Assembly: GCF_042652085.1 (NCBI RefSeq)
Contig: NZ_JBHSJF010000004.1
Location: 1-64,000, forward strand
Direction of reading: 5' to 3'
Source: Flaviflagellibacter deserti
Lineage (GTDB): Bacteria > Pseudomonadota > Alphaproteobacteria > Rhizobiales > Methylopilaceae
DNA: 64,000 nucleotides
The stretch's first letter is position 1; every line of letters starts with the position of its first letter. Below are positions 16,440 through 24,281 of this stretch, one piece after another. The position numbers were made by a program, and so were the translations under genes. The notes under the pieces are model-generated. The model saw nothing but the letters and a program-made list of their open reading frames with translations, searched no databases and was not told the origin of the DNA.

Positions 16440-17822
16440 ATGACGCTCACCGACTGGCTTCCCGACATCGCCGGAAGCGACCGCCCCCGCTACATCGCCA
16501 TCGCCGACGCCATTGAAAGCGACATCGCTCATGGCAGGTTGCAAACAGCGGACCGTTTGCCGCCGCAGCGCAAACTGGCCGACCGGCTGAGCATCGATTT
16601 CACCACCGTCGCGCGCGGCTATGTCGAGGCGCAGAAGCGCGGACTGGTCGAATCCCGCGTCGGCCAGGGCACTTTCGTCGTCGAGCGGAACGTCGCGTCG
16701 AACCGCCCGGCCCGGCCCGAACGTGTCGACCTGTCGATGAACCTGCCGCCCGAGCCGACCGATCCGGGTCTTCTCGCCCGCATGCGGGCCGGCCTCGACG
16801 ATATGAAGCCGGACCTCGTCTCACTGCTCCGTTATCAAGGTTTCGGCGGCGCGCCGGCAGACAAGGACGCGGCCTCGAACTGGCTCGGCCGCCGCGCGCT
16901 GGTGCCGGCGCAGGAGCGCATCTTCATCACCCCCGGCGCGCATCCGGCCTTGCTCGCGATCTTCACCATCCTCGCCAGACCGGGCGACGTCATCCTCTGC
17001 GAGGCGATCACCTATCCCGGCGCACGCGCAATCGCGGCGCAGCTCGGGATCAGGCTCGTCGGCCTGCCGATGGACGAGAAGGGCATCGACCCGGACGCCT
17101 TCGCCGACGCCGTGGCAAAGCATCGGCCGAAGGCGCTCTACCTGAACCCGACTTTGCAGAACCCGACCACGATCACCGTGCCGGAGGAGCGTCGAGCGGC
17201 GATCGCTTCCGTCGCGCGCCGCCTCGGCGTGCAGATCGTCGAGGACGACGCCTATGGTTTCATCCCCGCGCATGGGCCGCATCCGTTCGCCGCCATCGCT
17301 CCGGACCTGACCTGGCATGTAGCCGGCCTCGCCAAATGCGTCGGCGCGGGGCTGCGCGCTGCCTATGTCGTCGCGCCCGACGTCAAATCGAGCTGGCCGT
17401 TCTCTGCTGCGCTGCGGGCGGCGAATGTGATGGCGTCGCCGCTGACGGTCGCACTGGTCACCCGCTGGATCGAGGACGGCACCGCCGACATGATCCTGCG
17501 CTTCATCCGCACCGAGACGGCCGCAAGACAGGCCATGGCGCGCGAGATCCTGCCTGCGAATTCCTATTGGGCTGATCCGATGAGCTTCAATCTCTGGGTC
17601 CCGCTGCCGGAGCCGTGGACCCGCTCGGCCTTCGTCGGCCATATGCGCGGCATGGGCATCGGCATCGTCGCGAGCGACGTCTTCGCCGTCGACGGCACGC
17701 CGCCGGAAGCGGTGCGGGTCTGCCTCGGAGGTCCGGCCAAGCGGGAAGCGGTGCGCGGCGCGCTGGAATTCATGGCGCACGCGCTCTCGACCTCGCCGGC
17801 GATGGCGCTCACGGCACTTTGA
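16440..17822 (+). CDS. MocR-type regulator (GntR HTH fused to a PLP aminotransferase-like domain)
   Basis: A 460-residue regulator. An N-terminal GntR winged helix (PRYIAIADAIESDIAHGRLQTADRLPPQRKLADRL... TTVARGYVEAQKRGLVESRVGQGTFV) is followed by a fold-type-I aminotransferase domain with the PLP lysine in GLAKCVGAGLR (Lys299) and the LNPTLQNPTT segment. PLP or an adduct would serve as the effector. It diverges from the nit operon across a repeat-containing promoter. In characterised pseudomonads the Nit1C cluster is instead preceded by a sigma-54-dependent activator (NitA), so this is a different control scheme. The linkage to nit control is inferred from position and repeats. Confidence 0.88.
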   Translation: MTLTDWLPDIAGSDRPRYIAIADAIESDIAHGRLQTADRLPPQRKLADRLSIDFTTVARGYVEAQKRGLVESRVGQGTFVVERNVASNRPARPERVDLSMNLPPEPTDPGLLARMRAGLDDMKPDLVSLLRYQGFGGAPADKDAASNWLGRRALVPAQERIFITPGAHPALLAIFTILARPGDVILCEAITYPGARAIAAQLGIRLVGLPMDEKGIDPDAFADAVAKHRPKALYLNPTLQNPTTITVPEERRAAIASVARRLGVQIVEDDAYGFIPAHGPHPFAAIAPDLTWHVAGLAKCVGAGLRAAYVVAPDVKSSWPFSAALRAANVMASPLTVALVTRWIEDGTADMILRFIRTETAARQAMAREILPANSYWADPMSFNLWVPLPEPWTRSAFVGHMRGMGIGIVASDVFAVDGTPPEAVRVCLGGPAKREAVRGALEFMAHALSTSPAMALTAL

Positions 17823-18017
17823 TCACGGCACTTTGATCGACTGGCCGAACCTCGGCGGAATGCTCGGCTCCTCTCGGGAAGCCGCTCAGGAAACCGTGTT
17901 TCGTGGACGACAAAAATGAAGAAATAGACGAGCAACGATTGAGGTGTATCGCCACTCCTGCCGGGCACCGTCGCGACACGGGAGCCCTGCTTACCCCCCA
18001 TGAGTCAGGAGTGGGTC

Positions 18018-18101
18018 ATGTCCAGTATCCAGTATGCTTACGTCGCGACTGTTCTCGGAAGCCTGTGCGCGGCAATGGCCGTCGCCCTCGCCGCCGTATG
18101 A
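18018..18101 (+). CDS. Putative 27-residue single-span membrane peptide
   Basis: Encodes a short peptide (MSSIQYAYVATVLGSLCAAMAVALAAV) that is almost entirely a hydrophobic helix. AGGAG lies six bases before the ATG, which is the main argument for translation. There are no recognisable homologues. The surrounding 17823-18207 stretch otherwise holds nothing supportable. It could be a genuine small membrane protein or a chance reading frame. Confidence 0.4.
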   Translation: MSSIQYAYVATVLGSLCAAMAVALAAV

Positions 18102-18207
18102 AAGGCCCTTCCCGGGGCTGCTGTCGGCCCCGGATATTCCGCGTTCATCCAAACGATGAGAATTCGGGCAGATGCGATCACACTTTGGCCTCGCCCCCGC
18201 CGCCGAC

Positions 18208-18423
18208 TCAGTGTTCAATCTTGGTTACGGACGGCTGGCCCGGGCTACGCAGTGGCGGGGTCACAACGAATTCCTCAGGGCCGCCGTCCGCCCAATCTTC
18301 CCATCGCTGAACCTGAAACCGTCCGGCCGCGACCAATGCCCGGGTGTCGTTCGCGAAAATTCTATAGCGACCATTACAATTATCGGTAACGACCCTATCT
18401 AGCGGCCAGCACTTACCAAACAC
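18208..18423 (-). CDS. Hypothetical 71-residue protein (weak call)
   Basis: An open frame on the minus strand starting with GTG. The translation has protein-like composition in its middle (segments RYRIFANDTRALVAAG and RFQVQRWEDWADGGPEEFVV). No ribosome-binding site is evident and no family is recognised. It is listed because the 340-bp stretch between the two small plus-strand reading frames otherwise holds no gene. A GC-rich region with open frames on the opposite strand makes chance likely. Confidence 0.25.
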   Translation of the reverse strand: MFGKCWPLDRVVTDNCNGRYRIFANDTRALVAAGRFQVQRWEDWADGGPEEFVVTPPLRSPGQPSVTKIEH

Positions 18424-18441
18424 GGCAACGGAGGAACGACG

Positions 18442-18573
18442 ATGCTGATGAGAATAATCGTTCTGTCGACGCTGGCGATCGCGTTGAACTTCTATGTGAC
18501 CGGGGGCTCTGCCCCCGCCCGCGCGGCCAAATCCGCCCCTGTGACCGAAGCCTCGGTCACGATCGTCCCGTAA
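18442..18573 (+). CDS. Small exported hypothetical protein (43 residues)
   Basis: ATG preceded by GGAGGAACGAC, a strong ribosome site. The product begins MLMRIIVLSTLAIALNFYV, a signal-peptide or membrane-anchor-like helix, followed by ARAAKSAPV resembling a signal-peptidase site and a short tail. The last codons contain a perfect 8-bp inverted repeat, GTGACCGA/TCGGTCAC (18541-18560), which may double as a transcript-end hairpin ahead of the convergent exporter gene. Function unknown. Confidence 0.5.
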   Translation: MLMRIIVLSTLAIALNFYVTGGSAPARAAKSAPVTEASVTIVP

Positions 18574-18576
18574 CGC

Positions 18577-19179
18577 CTACGAACGTGCGACCAGGCTGGC
18601 GGCCAGCGCGATCATCGTCGCTCCGATGACGAGGTCGAGCAGCCGCCAGGCCGCGGGCCTCGCGAACAGTGGCCGCAGCAGCGCCGCTCCATATCCCAGC
18701 GCGAAGAAGAAGCCGAACGACGCCGTCATCGCTCCCGCCGCGAACGATATGCGGGCGCCATCGTACTGCGTCGAGACCGAACCAAGCAGCACTACCGTGT
18801 CCAGATAGACGTGCGGGTTGAGCCAGGTGCAGGCCAGCACGACGAGGAAAGTCTGCATCAGGCTCGGCGGTGGACCATCAGCCGGTGTCAGCGCCGATTG
18901 GCTTTTCAGCGCCGACCACAGGCTCTTCATTCCGTACACCGCGAGGAATGCCGCTCCACCCCAGCGGGCGATGTTCTCGATCTCGGGAAACGTCGTCATC
19001 AGCGCGCCGAAGCCGCTGACGCCAGCCGCGATCAGCACCGCATCCGATAAAGCGCAGGTCAATACAACCGGAAAAACGTGCTCGCGCCGGAGCCCCTGGC
19101 GCAGGACGAACGCGTTCTGCGCGCCGATCGCGACGATGAGGCTGAGACCAAGCAGAAATCCTGAACCGAAAGCGAACAT
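18577..19179 (-). CDS. argO: LysE/ArgO-family basic amino acid exporter
   Basis: A 200-residue inner-membrane exporter with about six hydrophobic segments. The N-terminal SLIVAIGAQNAFVLRQGLRREHVF is the diagnostic LysE/ArgO signature. It would export L-lysine and/or L-arginine when intracellular levels rise. It diverges from an ArgP/LysG-type LysR regulator gene, the classic exporter-regulator pairing, with an 81-bp shared promoter interval. Whether arginine or lysine is the main substrate cannot be told. Confidence 0.9.
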   Translation of the reverse strand: MFAFGSGFLLGLSLIVAIGAQNAFVLRQGLRREHVFPVVLTCALSDAVLIAAGVSGFGALMTTFPEIENIARWGGAAFLAVYGMKSLWSALKSQSALTPADGPPPSLMQTFLVVLACTWLNPHVYLDTVVLLGSVSTQYDGARISFAAGAMTASFGFFFALGYGAALLRPLFARPAAWRLLDLVIGATMIALAASLVARS

Positions 19180-19260
19180 GTCCTCTCCTTATCCATGGGA
19201 CATGGACGCTTTCATTTGATTAGGAAAGCTAAACTTCCTTCTGCTAGATTAGCGCTCCTA
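19180..19260. promoter_or_regulatory. Shared argO/argP promoter interval
   Basis: AT-rich segment between the divergent exporter and regulator genes. It contains an inverted repeat AGGAA (19222-19226) / TTCCT (19235-19239) with 8-bp spacing, within a stretch compatible with a LysR-type T-N11-A site. It also contains TCCATG-GGA-CATGGA near 19192-19206. The regulator probably binds here with lysine or arginine as co-effector. The exact site is not determined. Confidence 0.4.
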
Positions 19261-20145
19261 ATGATTGACTATGCCCAGCTCGCCGCGCTTGCGGCCGTCG
19301 TCCGGACCGGCAGTTTCGAAAAGGCCGCCGAGCATCTGAACGTCACCCCCTCGGCGATCTCGCAACGGGTGAAACTGCTCGAGGAGCGTTCAGGACAGGT
19401 TCTCGTGATCAGGGGTCAGCCCTGTACCGCGACACCGGCGGGAGCACGGCTGTGCCGGCACGCGCAGGAGGTCAGCCTGCTGGAGCATGGGCTGCGCGAC
19501 GACCTTCGCGGGGTCGTCTCCGGCGATACACCCGTCACCATTCGTATCGCAGTGAATGCTGACAGTCTGGCGACCTGGTTCATCCCGGCGATGGCGGCGG
19601 TGGACGGCCTCTTGTTCGACGTCGTGCTCGACGACCAGGATCACAGCGCCGAATGGTTGAAACGCGGCGATGTGAGCGCGGCTTTGACCTCGGTCTCCCA
19701 TCCGATCCAGGGCTGCGGCAGCCGCTCCCTCGGAGCGCTGCGGTACCGGGCGACCGCCAATCCGGATTTCGTCCGGCGCTGGTTTCCGGAGGGCGTTACC
19801 GAAGACGCGCTCCGCCGCGCGCCCTGCCTCAGCTTCAACGAGAAGGACGAATTGCAGGCGCGCTGGCTGAAGCAGGTATTCGGCCGGCGGATCACCACGC
19901 CCGTCCACTGGCTGCCGTCTTCCCAGGCTTTCGTTGATGCGGCACTGGCGGGCCTGGGCTGGGGCATGAACCCGGAACATCTGGCCGGGCGTCATCTCCG
20001 GGCCGGGGATCTGGTCGAGATCGTCCCGGGCCAGCCGCAGGATGTCGGCCTGTTCTGGCAATGGTCGCGCGCGGTCGAGCCGGCCGTGAAGCCATTGACG
20101 GAAGCGGTCGTCGCAGCCGCGAGGGCGGCATTGGTGCAGGTCTAG
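19261..20145 (+). CDS. argP: ArgP/LysG-type LysR transcriptional regulator
   Basis: A 294-residue LysR regulator starting MIDYAQLAALAAVVRTGSFEKAAEHLNVTPSAISQRVKLLEE, the typical ArgP/LysG (IciA) helix-turn-helix sequence. A periplasmic-binding-like effector domain follows. These proteins activate the adjacent basic amino acid exporter in response to lysine or arginine. The start was chosen at the ATG opening the HTH domain; an upstream in-frame ATG would add a non-homologous stretch across the promoter. Confidence 0.9.
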   Translation: MIDYAQLAALAAVVRTGSFEKAAEHLNVTPSAISQRVKLLEERSGQVLVIRGQPCTATPAGARLCRHAQEVSLLEHGLRDDLRGVVSGDTPVTIRIAVNADSLATWFIPAMAAVDGLLFDVVLDDQDHSAEWLKRGDVSAALTSVSHPIQGCGSRSLGALRYRATANPDFVRRWFPEGVTEDALRRAPCLSFNEKDELQARWLKQVFGRRITTPVHWLPSSQAFVDAALAGLGWGMNPEHLAGRHLRAGDLVEIVPGQPQDVGLFWQWSRAVEPAVKPLTEAVVAAARAALVQV

Positions 20146-20160
20146 GTCCGGCGCTCCCGA

Positions 20161-20760
20161 TCACCAGAGGTCGAGCAAGGCTTCGCTGTCGACGGTCTCG
20201 ACCTGTTCGGCATAGCGGCGGTTATAGAGGTCGAGAAGATTGTCGTGGCCTTCGTCCGATGCGCTGGCGAGAGCATCGGCCACCACGATCACGCGCCAGC
20301 CGAGATCCACGGCGGAGAGCACGGTCGAGAGGACGCAGACATCGGTCTCCGAGCCGGTGACGACCAGCCCGTCGACCTGCCGCTCGCGAAGCCACGCATC
20401 GAGGCCTGTCCCGGCGAACGCGGAATAGAAGCTCTTGTCGAGCACCGTCGCCGGAGGAACGAATTTGGCCAGTTCGGGCATCAGGTCGAGGAGATCGGCC
20501 GGGAGTTCCGCGCGCGTCGCCTGATGCCATTTGCGATAATAGAGCTGCCAGGTGCCGGGAAGGTCGTCGGCATCTCGGGGCGTGATAAAGCGCGTAAAGA
20601 CGGTGCGCTCCGGATGCCGCTCGGCGATCCGGACGACCGTCGGTAGAACGCGCTCCATCCAGGGCGTGGGCCAAATCCCCCGGGACGAAAAGATGCGCTG
20701 CATGTCCACGCATAGATGAACCATGCGCGCGCCCAGGGGGCGCTTCAGCCTGTCCGCCAT
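20161..20760 (-). CDS. Isochorismatase-like cysteine hydrolase
   Basis: A 199-residue alpha/beta cysteine hydrolase of the isochorismatase/nicotinamidase superfamily. The D-K-C triad is visible: Asp in LCVDMQRIF, Lys in LDKSFYSAF, and Cys in SETDVCVLSTV. The cis-peptide region VVTGSETDVCV is intact. The substrate is uncertain; this superfamily includes amidases, nicotinamidases and isochorismate hydrolases. The small gene 15 bp upstream may be co-transcribed. Confidence 0.85.
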   Translation of the reverse strand: MADRLKRPLGARMVHLCVDMQRIFSSRGIWPTPWMERVLPTVVRIAERHPERTVFTRFITPRDADDLPGTWQLYYRKWHQATRAELPADLLDLMPELAKFVPPATVLDKSFYSAFAGTGLDAWLRERQVDGLVVTGSETDVCVLSTVLSAVDLGWRVIVVADALASASDEGHDNLLDLYNRRYAEQVETVDSEALLDLW

Positions 20761-20775
20761 GCCGCTAATCGAGGA

Positions 20776-20946
20776 TCATGGCCACCACGTATTGGGGCAT
20801 GGCCGTTCGCGGGTCACCGTCGTCGGCGACCACGCACAAGACTTCAGGTCCTGCGTCATTTCCATGAGCGCCTGCTCCATCACAGTCTCGACGGAACGGG
20901 CCTTTTGCTGCGTCTTCTCGGTCTTCCGCTTTGTCGATTTCTTCAT
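20776..20946 (-). CDS. Small basic hypothetical protein (56 residues)
   Basis: Begins MKKSTKRKTEKTQQKARSVETVMEQALMEMTQ, strongly basic and probably helical, ending with two cysteines and Trp-Trp-Pro. GGAGG six bases before the ATG gives a good ribosome site. It lies just upstream of and codirectional with the isochorismatase-like gene. No family is recognised; nucleic-acid binding is possible from composition but is only a guess. Confidence 0.55.
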   Translation of the reverse strand: MKKSTKRKTEKTQQKARSVETVMEQALMEMTQDLKSCAWSPTTVTRERPCPNTWWP

Positions 20947-21051
20947 GCTCGACCTCCCTGCGCGGAAGCTAGAGCGCGCCGGAACCGGGGCGAGGTAGCG
21001 AGCCATGAAAATTACGATCGGTACGAAACCATGCCATGCGCGACTTGAGGT

Positions 21052-21273
21052 TCAGCTCTTCGCCGGCGCCTTGTTCTCGGCGTGGTCGCGCATCTGGTCG
21101 GTCTGGACCTGCTTGCTGTCGAGGCCGCGACCACCGGAATGTTGGCTCTTGTCGCGGTTCGACAGGACCATGTTCTCGGCAATGTCTTCGGGATTGAGGT
21201 CGGTCATCGCTCCGGTGCCGTCGCCCTTCCCCTGTGTTCCCTTGCCCATATGCTTGCGATCGGCATTGGCCAT
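21052..21273 (-). CDS. Small hydrophilic, probably disordered protein (73 residues)
   Basis: Starts MANADRKHMGKGTQGKGDGTGAM and is rich in Gly, Lys, Asp, Asn and Gln, with no hydrophobic core, resembling intrinsically disordered stress-associated proteins found in Hyphomicrobiales. GGGGAGG precedes the ATG. Longer in-frame upstream sequence lacks a ribosome site. A possible EcfG-type promoter lies 35-59 bp upstream of the start. Function unknown. Confidence 0.65.
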   Translation of the reverse strand: MANADRKHMGKGTQGKGDGTGAMTDLNPEDIAENMVLSNRDKSQHSGGRGLDSKQVQTDQMRDHAENKAPAKS

Positions 21274-21307
21274 TGGAGTCCTCCCCTTCCGCTTGTCTCC
21301 TCTGAAC

Positions 21308-21332
21308 AACGCCCCGTGCGCTCTCGGGTTCG
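21308..21332 (-). promoter_or_regulatory. Possible EcfG-type general-stress promoter
   Basis: Read on the minus strand: CGAAC (21328-21332), a 17-bp spacer, then GTT (21308-21310). The alphaproteobacterial EcfG consensus is GGAAC-N16/17-cGTT, so the -35 element has one mismatch. It lies 35 bp upstream of the small hydrophilic protein gene. The match could be chance. Confidence 0.3.
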
Positions 21333-21412
21333 CCGCCGAAGCGGCAATTGACGATCCCGCCCGGAAGTGACACATCCCTCGCGGCCCCGGGGAGGGTCGC
21401 AGGCCGGATGTC

Positions 21413-22153
21413 ATGCAGCCCTCAGATTTCAATCTTGTTTCCGTCATCATTCCCGCGCGGAACGAGGCCGAGAACCTCGACTTCCTGATCGAGGAGATCG
21501 CCGGAGCTCTCAGCGGAAGAGCGTATGAGATCGTGGTCGTCGACGAGGCCTCCACCGACGACACGCCGGGCCTTCTGGCGCGCAAGGCGCGGGCAGGCCT
21601 TCCCGTCCGTCACATCCGCCACGAACGCGGCATGGGCCAGAGCGGCGCTATCCGCACCGGCGTGATCCATGCGCGTGGCTCGATCTTCGTGACCATCGAC
21701 GGCGATGGCCAGAACAACCCGTCCTACATCCCAGCCCTCGTCACGACGCTCGAAGGTGCGAGCGCCGATGTCGGCATGGTGGCCGGCCAGCGGCGCGGCC
21801 GGACCGACGGCACGCTGAAGAAATACGCCTCGCGTTTCGCCAACAATCTGCGACGCTCGCTGCTGAACGACGACAACGAGGATTCCGGCTGCGGGTTGAA
21901 AGCGGTCAGGGCCGACATCTTTCGCATCCTGCCCTATTTCGACGGCTGGCACCGGTTCATGCCAGCCTTGATCACGCGCGAGGGCTACAAGATCCTGAGG
22001 CTCGACGTGGTCGACCGCCCCCGGCGGTTCGGCCGGTCGAACTACGGCATCCTCGACCGCGGCCTGCGCGGCGTGCTCGACCTGTTCGGCGTGTGGTGGC
22101 TGATGAAGCGCTTCCGCGGCCGGGCGGTCGCGACGGAGATCGAGACGAAATGA
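21413..22153 (+). CDS. Family 2 glycosyltransferase (polyprenyl/dolichyl-phosphate sugar synthase-like)
   Basis: A 246-residue GT-A glycosyltransferase: VSVIIPARNEAENLDFLIEEI opens the nucleotide-binding fold, VVDEASTDDTPGLL follows, and the metal-binding DGDGQNNP corresponds to the DxD site. Trailing residues RPRRFGRSNYGILDRGLRGVLDL resemble DPM1/ArnC-type enzymes that load a sugar onto a polyprenyl phosphate. Its stop overlaps the start of the LAB_N membrane protein gene (ATGA), suggesting that the two act together in envelope or lipid A glycan modification. The sugar is unknown. Confidence 0.88.
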   Translation: MQPSDFNLVSVIIPARNEAENLDFLIEEIAGALSGRAYEIVVVDEASTDDTPGLLARKARAGLPVRHIRHERGMGQSGAIRTGVIHARGSIFVTIDGDGQNNPSYIPALVTTLEGASADVGMVAGQRRGRTDGTLKKYASRFANNLRRSLLNDDNEDSGCGLKAVRADIFRILPYFDGWHRFMPALITREGYKILRLDVVDRPRRFGRSNYGILDRGLRGVLDLFGVWWLMKRFRGRAVATEIETK

Positions 22154-22467
22154 TCGACACGTTGAGTCGCTGGGCCCACGAGGTCTTCGTCGGCAATTTC
22201 GACGCATGGGTCGTGCTGGGCTTCTTCGCCCAGGGCATGTTCATGATGCGCTTTGTCGTCCAGTGGATCGCCAGCGAGCGGGCGCGCCGCTCCGTGGTGC
22301 CGATCGCGTTCTGGTTCTTCTCGCTCGGCGGCGGCGTCCTGTTGCTGATCTACTCGATCCAGCGCGGCGACCCCGTCTATATCCTCGGCCAGGCGCTCGG
22401 CCTCATCATCTACATCCGCAATCTCTGGCTGATCGCCAAGCATAAGCGGTCAGACAAGGTGCTATGA
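22150..22467 (+). CDS. Lipid-A-disaccharide synthase N-terminal-domain (LAB_N) membrane protein
   Basis: A 105-residue inner-membrane protein with about three spans, beginning MIDTLSRWAHEVFVGNFDAWVVLGFFAQGMFMMRFVVQW. The motifs RFVVQWIASERARRSVVP and FWFFSLGGGVLLLIYSIQRGDPVYILGQ are typical of LAB_N. Such stand-alone domains are usually found next to GT2 enzymes and may help flip or present lipid-linked sugars. Both ends overlap the neighbouring genes by 4 bp, so the three genes form a tight operon. Confidence 0.88.
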   Translation: MIDTLSRWAHEVFVGNFDAWVVLGFFAQGMFMMRFVVQWIASERARRSVVPIAFWFFSLGGGVLLLIYSIQRGDPVYILGQALGLIIYIRNLWLIAKHKRSDKVL

Positions 22468-23372
22468 CCGAGACGTTGCGGTTTGATAGATCGCATCCGG
22501 GGCATTACGGCGCCTCGATCACGCTCTCTCCGCTCGTACGCCGCGTCGTCGCCAACAATCCCGGGCCCTTCACCTTCACAGGAACGGTGAGCCATATCGT
22601 TGGACGCGGACAGGTCGCCGTGATCGATCCCGGCCCGGACGATCCGGACCACATCGCGGCGCTCCTGGCGGCGACCGCCGGCGAGACGATCACGCATATC
22701 GTCGTCACCCACACCCATCGCGACCATACCGACGGCGTCGAGGCGCTGCGCGCGGTGACGGGAGCGACCGTCGTCGGCTGTGCCCAGCATCAGGCTGCCC
22801 GGCCGCTGCTTCCCGGCGAGGCCAATGCCCTCGATGCCAGCGCCGACAGAGGTTACCGGCCGGACCGCATATTGGGCGAGGGCGATGTCGTCTCCGATCC
22901 CAGCTGGACGCTTGAAGCCGTCCCGACGCCCGGCCACACCGCAAACCACCTCGCTTTCGCGCTTCGGGAGGAGAACGCGCTCTTTCCGGGCGACCATGTG
23001 ATGGCGTGGTCGACGACGATCGTCGCGCCGCCGGACGGCTCGATGGCCGACTACAAGGCCTCGCTGCGCAGGCTGATCGCACGGAGCGAAGACATCTATT
23101 ACCCGGCGCATGGCCCGAGCCTGACCAATGGCCGCCGGCACGCCGAGGCGCTTCTGAAGCACCGCGAACTCCGCGAGGACCAGATCCTCGACGCGCTGTC
23201 GGCAGGCCCGCGCACGATCCCCGACCTCGTCGCCTCCATCTATGTCGCCCTGTCGCCCAACATGTTCGGCGCGGCCGGCCTTTCGGTACAGGCGCATCTG
23301 GAGGAACTGGTGGGCCGTGGCGTGGTGCGGATGGATGCTGGGCCGAAGGTGCCGGTGTTCAGCCTGGCGTGA
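22464..23372 (+). CDS. Metallo-beta-lactamase-fold hydrolase (LACTB2-like)
   Basis: A 302-residue MBL-fold protein with the zinc motif HTHRDHTDG (about residues 82-90), GHTANHL and FPGDHVMAW supplying further ligands, and a C-terminal winged-helix-like tail as in LACTB2/RNase-Z-like MBL hydrolases. It is probably a cytosolic hydrolase or nuclease; the substrate is unknown. It is the last gene of the GT2/LAB_N operon, but this grouping does not prove a role in glycan metabolism. Confidence 0.87.
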   Translation: MTETLRFDRSHPGHYGASITLSPLVRRVVANNPGPFTFTGTVSHIVGRGQVAVIDPGPDDPDHIAALLAATAGETITHIVVTHTHRDHTDGVEALRAVTGATVVGCAQHQAARPLLPGEANALDASADRGYRPDRILGEGDVVSDPSWTLEAVPTPGHTANHLAFALREENALFPGDHVMAWSTTIVAPPDGSMADYKASLRRLIARSEDIYYPAHGPSLTNGRRHAEALLKHRELREDQILDALSAGPRTIPDLVASIYVALSPNMFGAAGLSVQAHLEELVGRGVVRMDAGPKVPVFSLA

Positions 23373-23376
23373 GCCG

Positions 23377-23421
23377 TCTCCCGGACCAGCGTGCGCTTCG
23401 CGCACTTGTCCGGGGAACGTC
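23377..23421. repeat. Partial copy of the dispersed intergenic element
   Basis: The segment ending TGTCCGGGGAACG matches the right end of the larger element at 40257-40399 (shared pieces TGCGC, CGCGCACTTGTCCGG and GGGAACGT). It fills the gap between the MBL gene and the convergent DUF1499 gene and probably forms a hairpin at their transcript ends. Confidence 0.55.
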
Positions 23422-24193
23422 AGCGCGCCGCGGCGGCCAGGTCGGTCAGGAAACTCCGCACCCGCCGTGCATTCGAGCCGAGATCGGCCGAGCCCACCCG
23501 CGATGCCGAGCGCATGTCGACGCGAACGCCACCGCCTTCGGGGCGGATGTCGATGGCAATGTCTTCCGAGAAGCGGAGCAGCGGCGTCAGTGCCACGGCT
23601 TCGATATGGCGGCGGCCACGATTGTTGGCGCCGGAAACGAGAATGCGCCAGCCGCGCGTCTCGACGAGTTGGAGCGCCAGCGCATAGACCTCATCGACAG
23701 GCTGGGAGACGCGGAGCGGCGCGATGTCCGGATAGCCGGACAGCTGGGCCATCGCGGCCTTCTCTCCCGGATAGGCCAGCGGATTGTCGGTCGGACGGCG
23801 CTCGGCCGCGGCGAAGACGAATGCGGGTGGATCGCCCGGATCGGTCGCGACGTCGGTGATCTGCGGCAGGCCCCAGCCCATTACGAGATAGCCGAGCGGC
23901 ACCGAGATGACCGCGAGTCCTGCGATGATGCCGATGGCGGCGGCTCCCGCGCCGCGATTGCCGCGCACCCAGATGACCGCGAAGGCGATCAGGCCGAGCA
24001 GGACGGCGAGGACGGCGAGGATCGCGCCGGCGCCGAGGCTGGCGACGCCCGAGTTGAAATCGAGCTGGCCGGAGCGTTGCGCGACGACGGCGATGATCGA
24101 CACCGGAATCGCGAACAGCCCAAGCCGTCGCGACCACAGCGCGCTCGATGCGTAGGGTTCGTGCTCGATCATGCCGTTTCCGGTTTGGCCCAT
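23420..24193 (-). CDS. DUF1499 domain-containing membrane protein
   Basis: 257 residues. Two or three N-terminal hydrophobic segments (LFAIPVSIIAVVA, ILAVLAVLLGLIAFAVIWV, AIGIIAGLAVISVPLGYLV) anchor a C-terminal DUF1499 domain with PTDNPLAYPGEKAAMAQLSGYPDI and MRSASRVGSADLGSNARRVRSFL. DUF1499 proteins are of unknown function. An internal ATG seven residues in (MIEHEPY), preceded by GGAAA, may be the true start. It appears monocistronic. Confidence 0.85.
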   Translation of the reverse strand: MGQTGNGMIEHEPYASSALWSRRLGLFAIPVSIIAVVAQRSGQLDFNSGVASLGAGAILAVLAVLLGLIAFAVIWVRGNRGAGAAAIGIIAGLAVISVPLGYLVMGWGLPQITDVATDPGDPPAFVFAAAERRPTDNPLAYPGEKAAMAQLSGYPDIAPLRVSQPVDEVYALALQLVETRGWRILVSGANNRGRRHIEAVALTPLLRFSEDIAIDIRPEGGGVRVDMRSASRVGSADLGSNARRVRSFLTDLAAAAR

Positions 24194-24281
24194 TCGCCGC
24201 GCCGCCGCAAGCGGATGGGTGCTTGCGCTACGAGTTTTGCGATGGCTTTAAAGCGTCACGCCTTTCGATACGGAGACAAGC

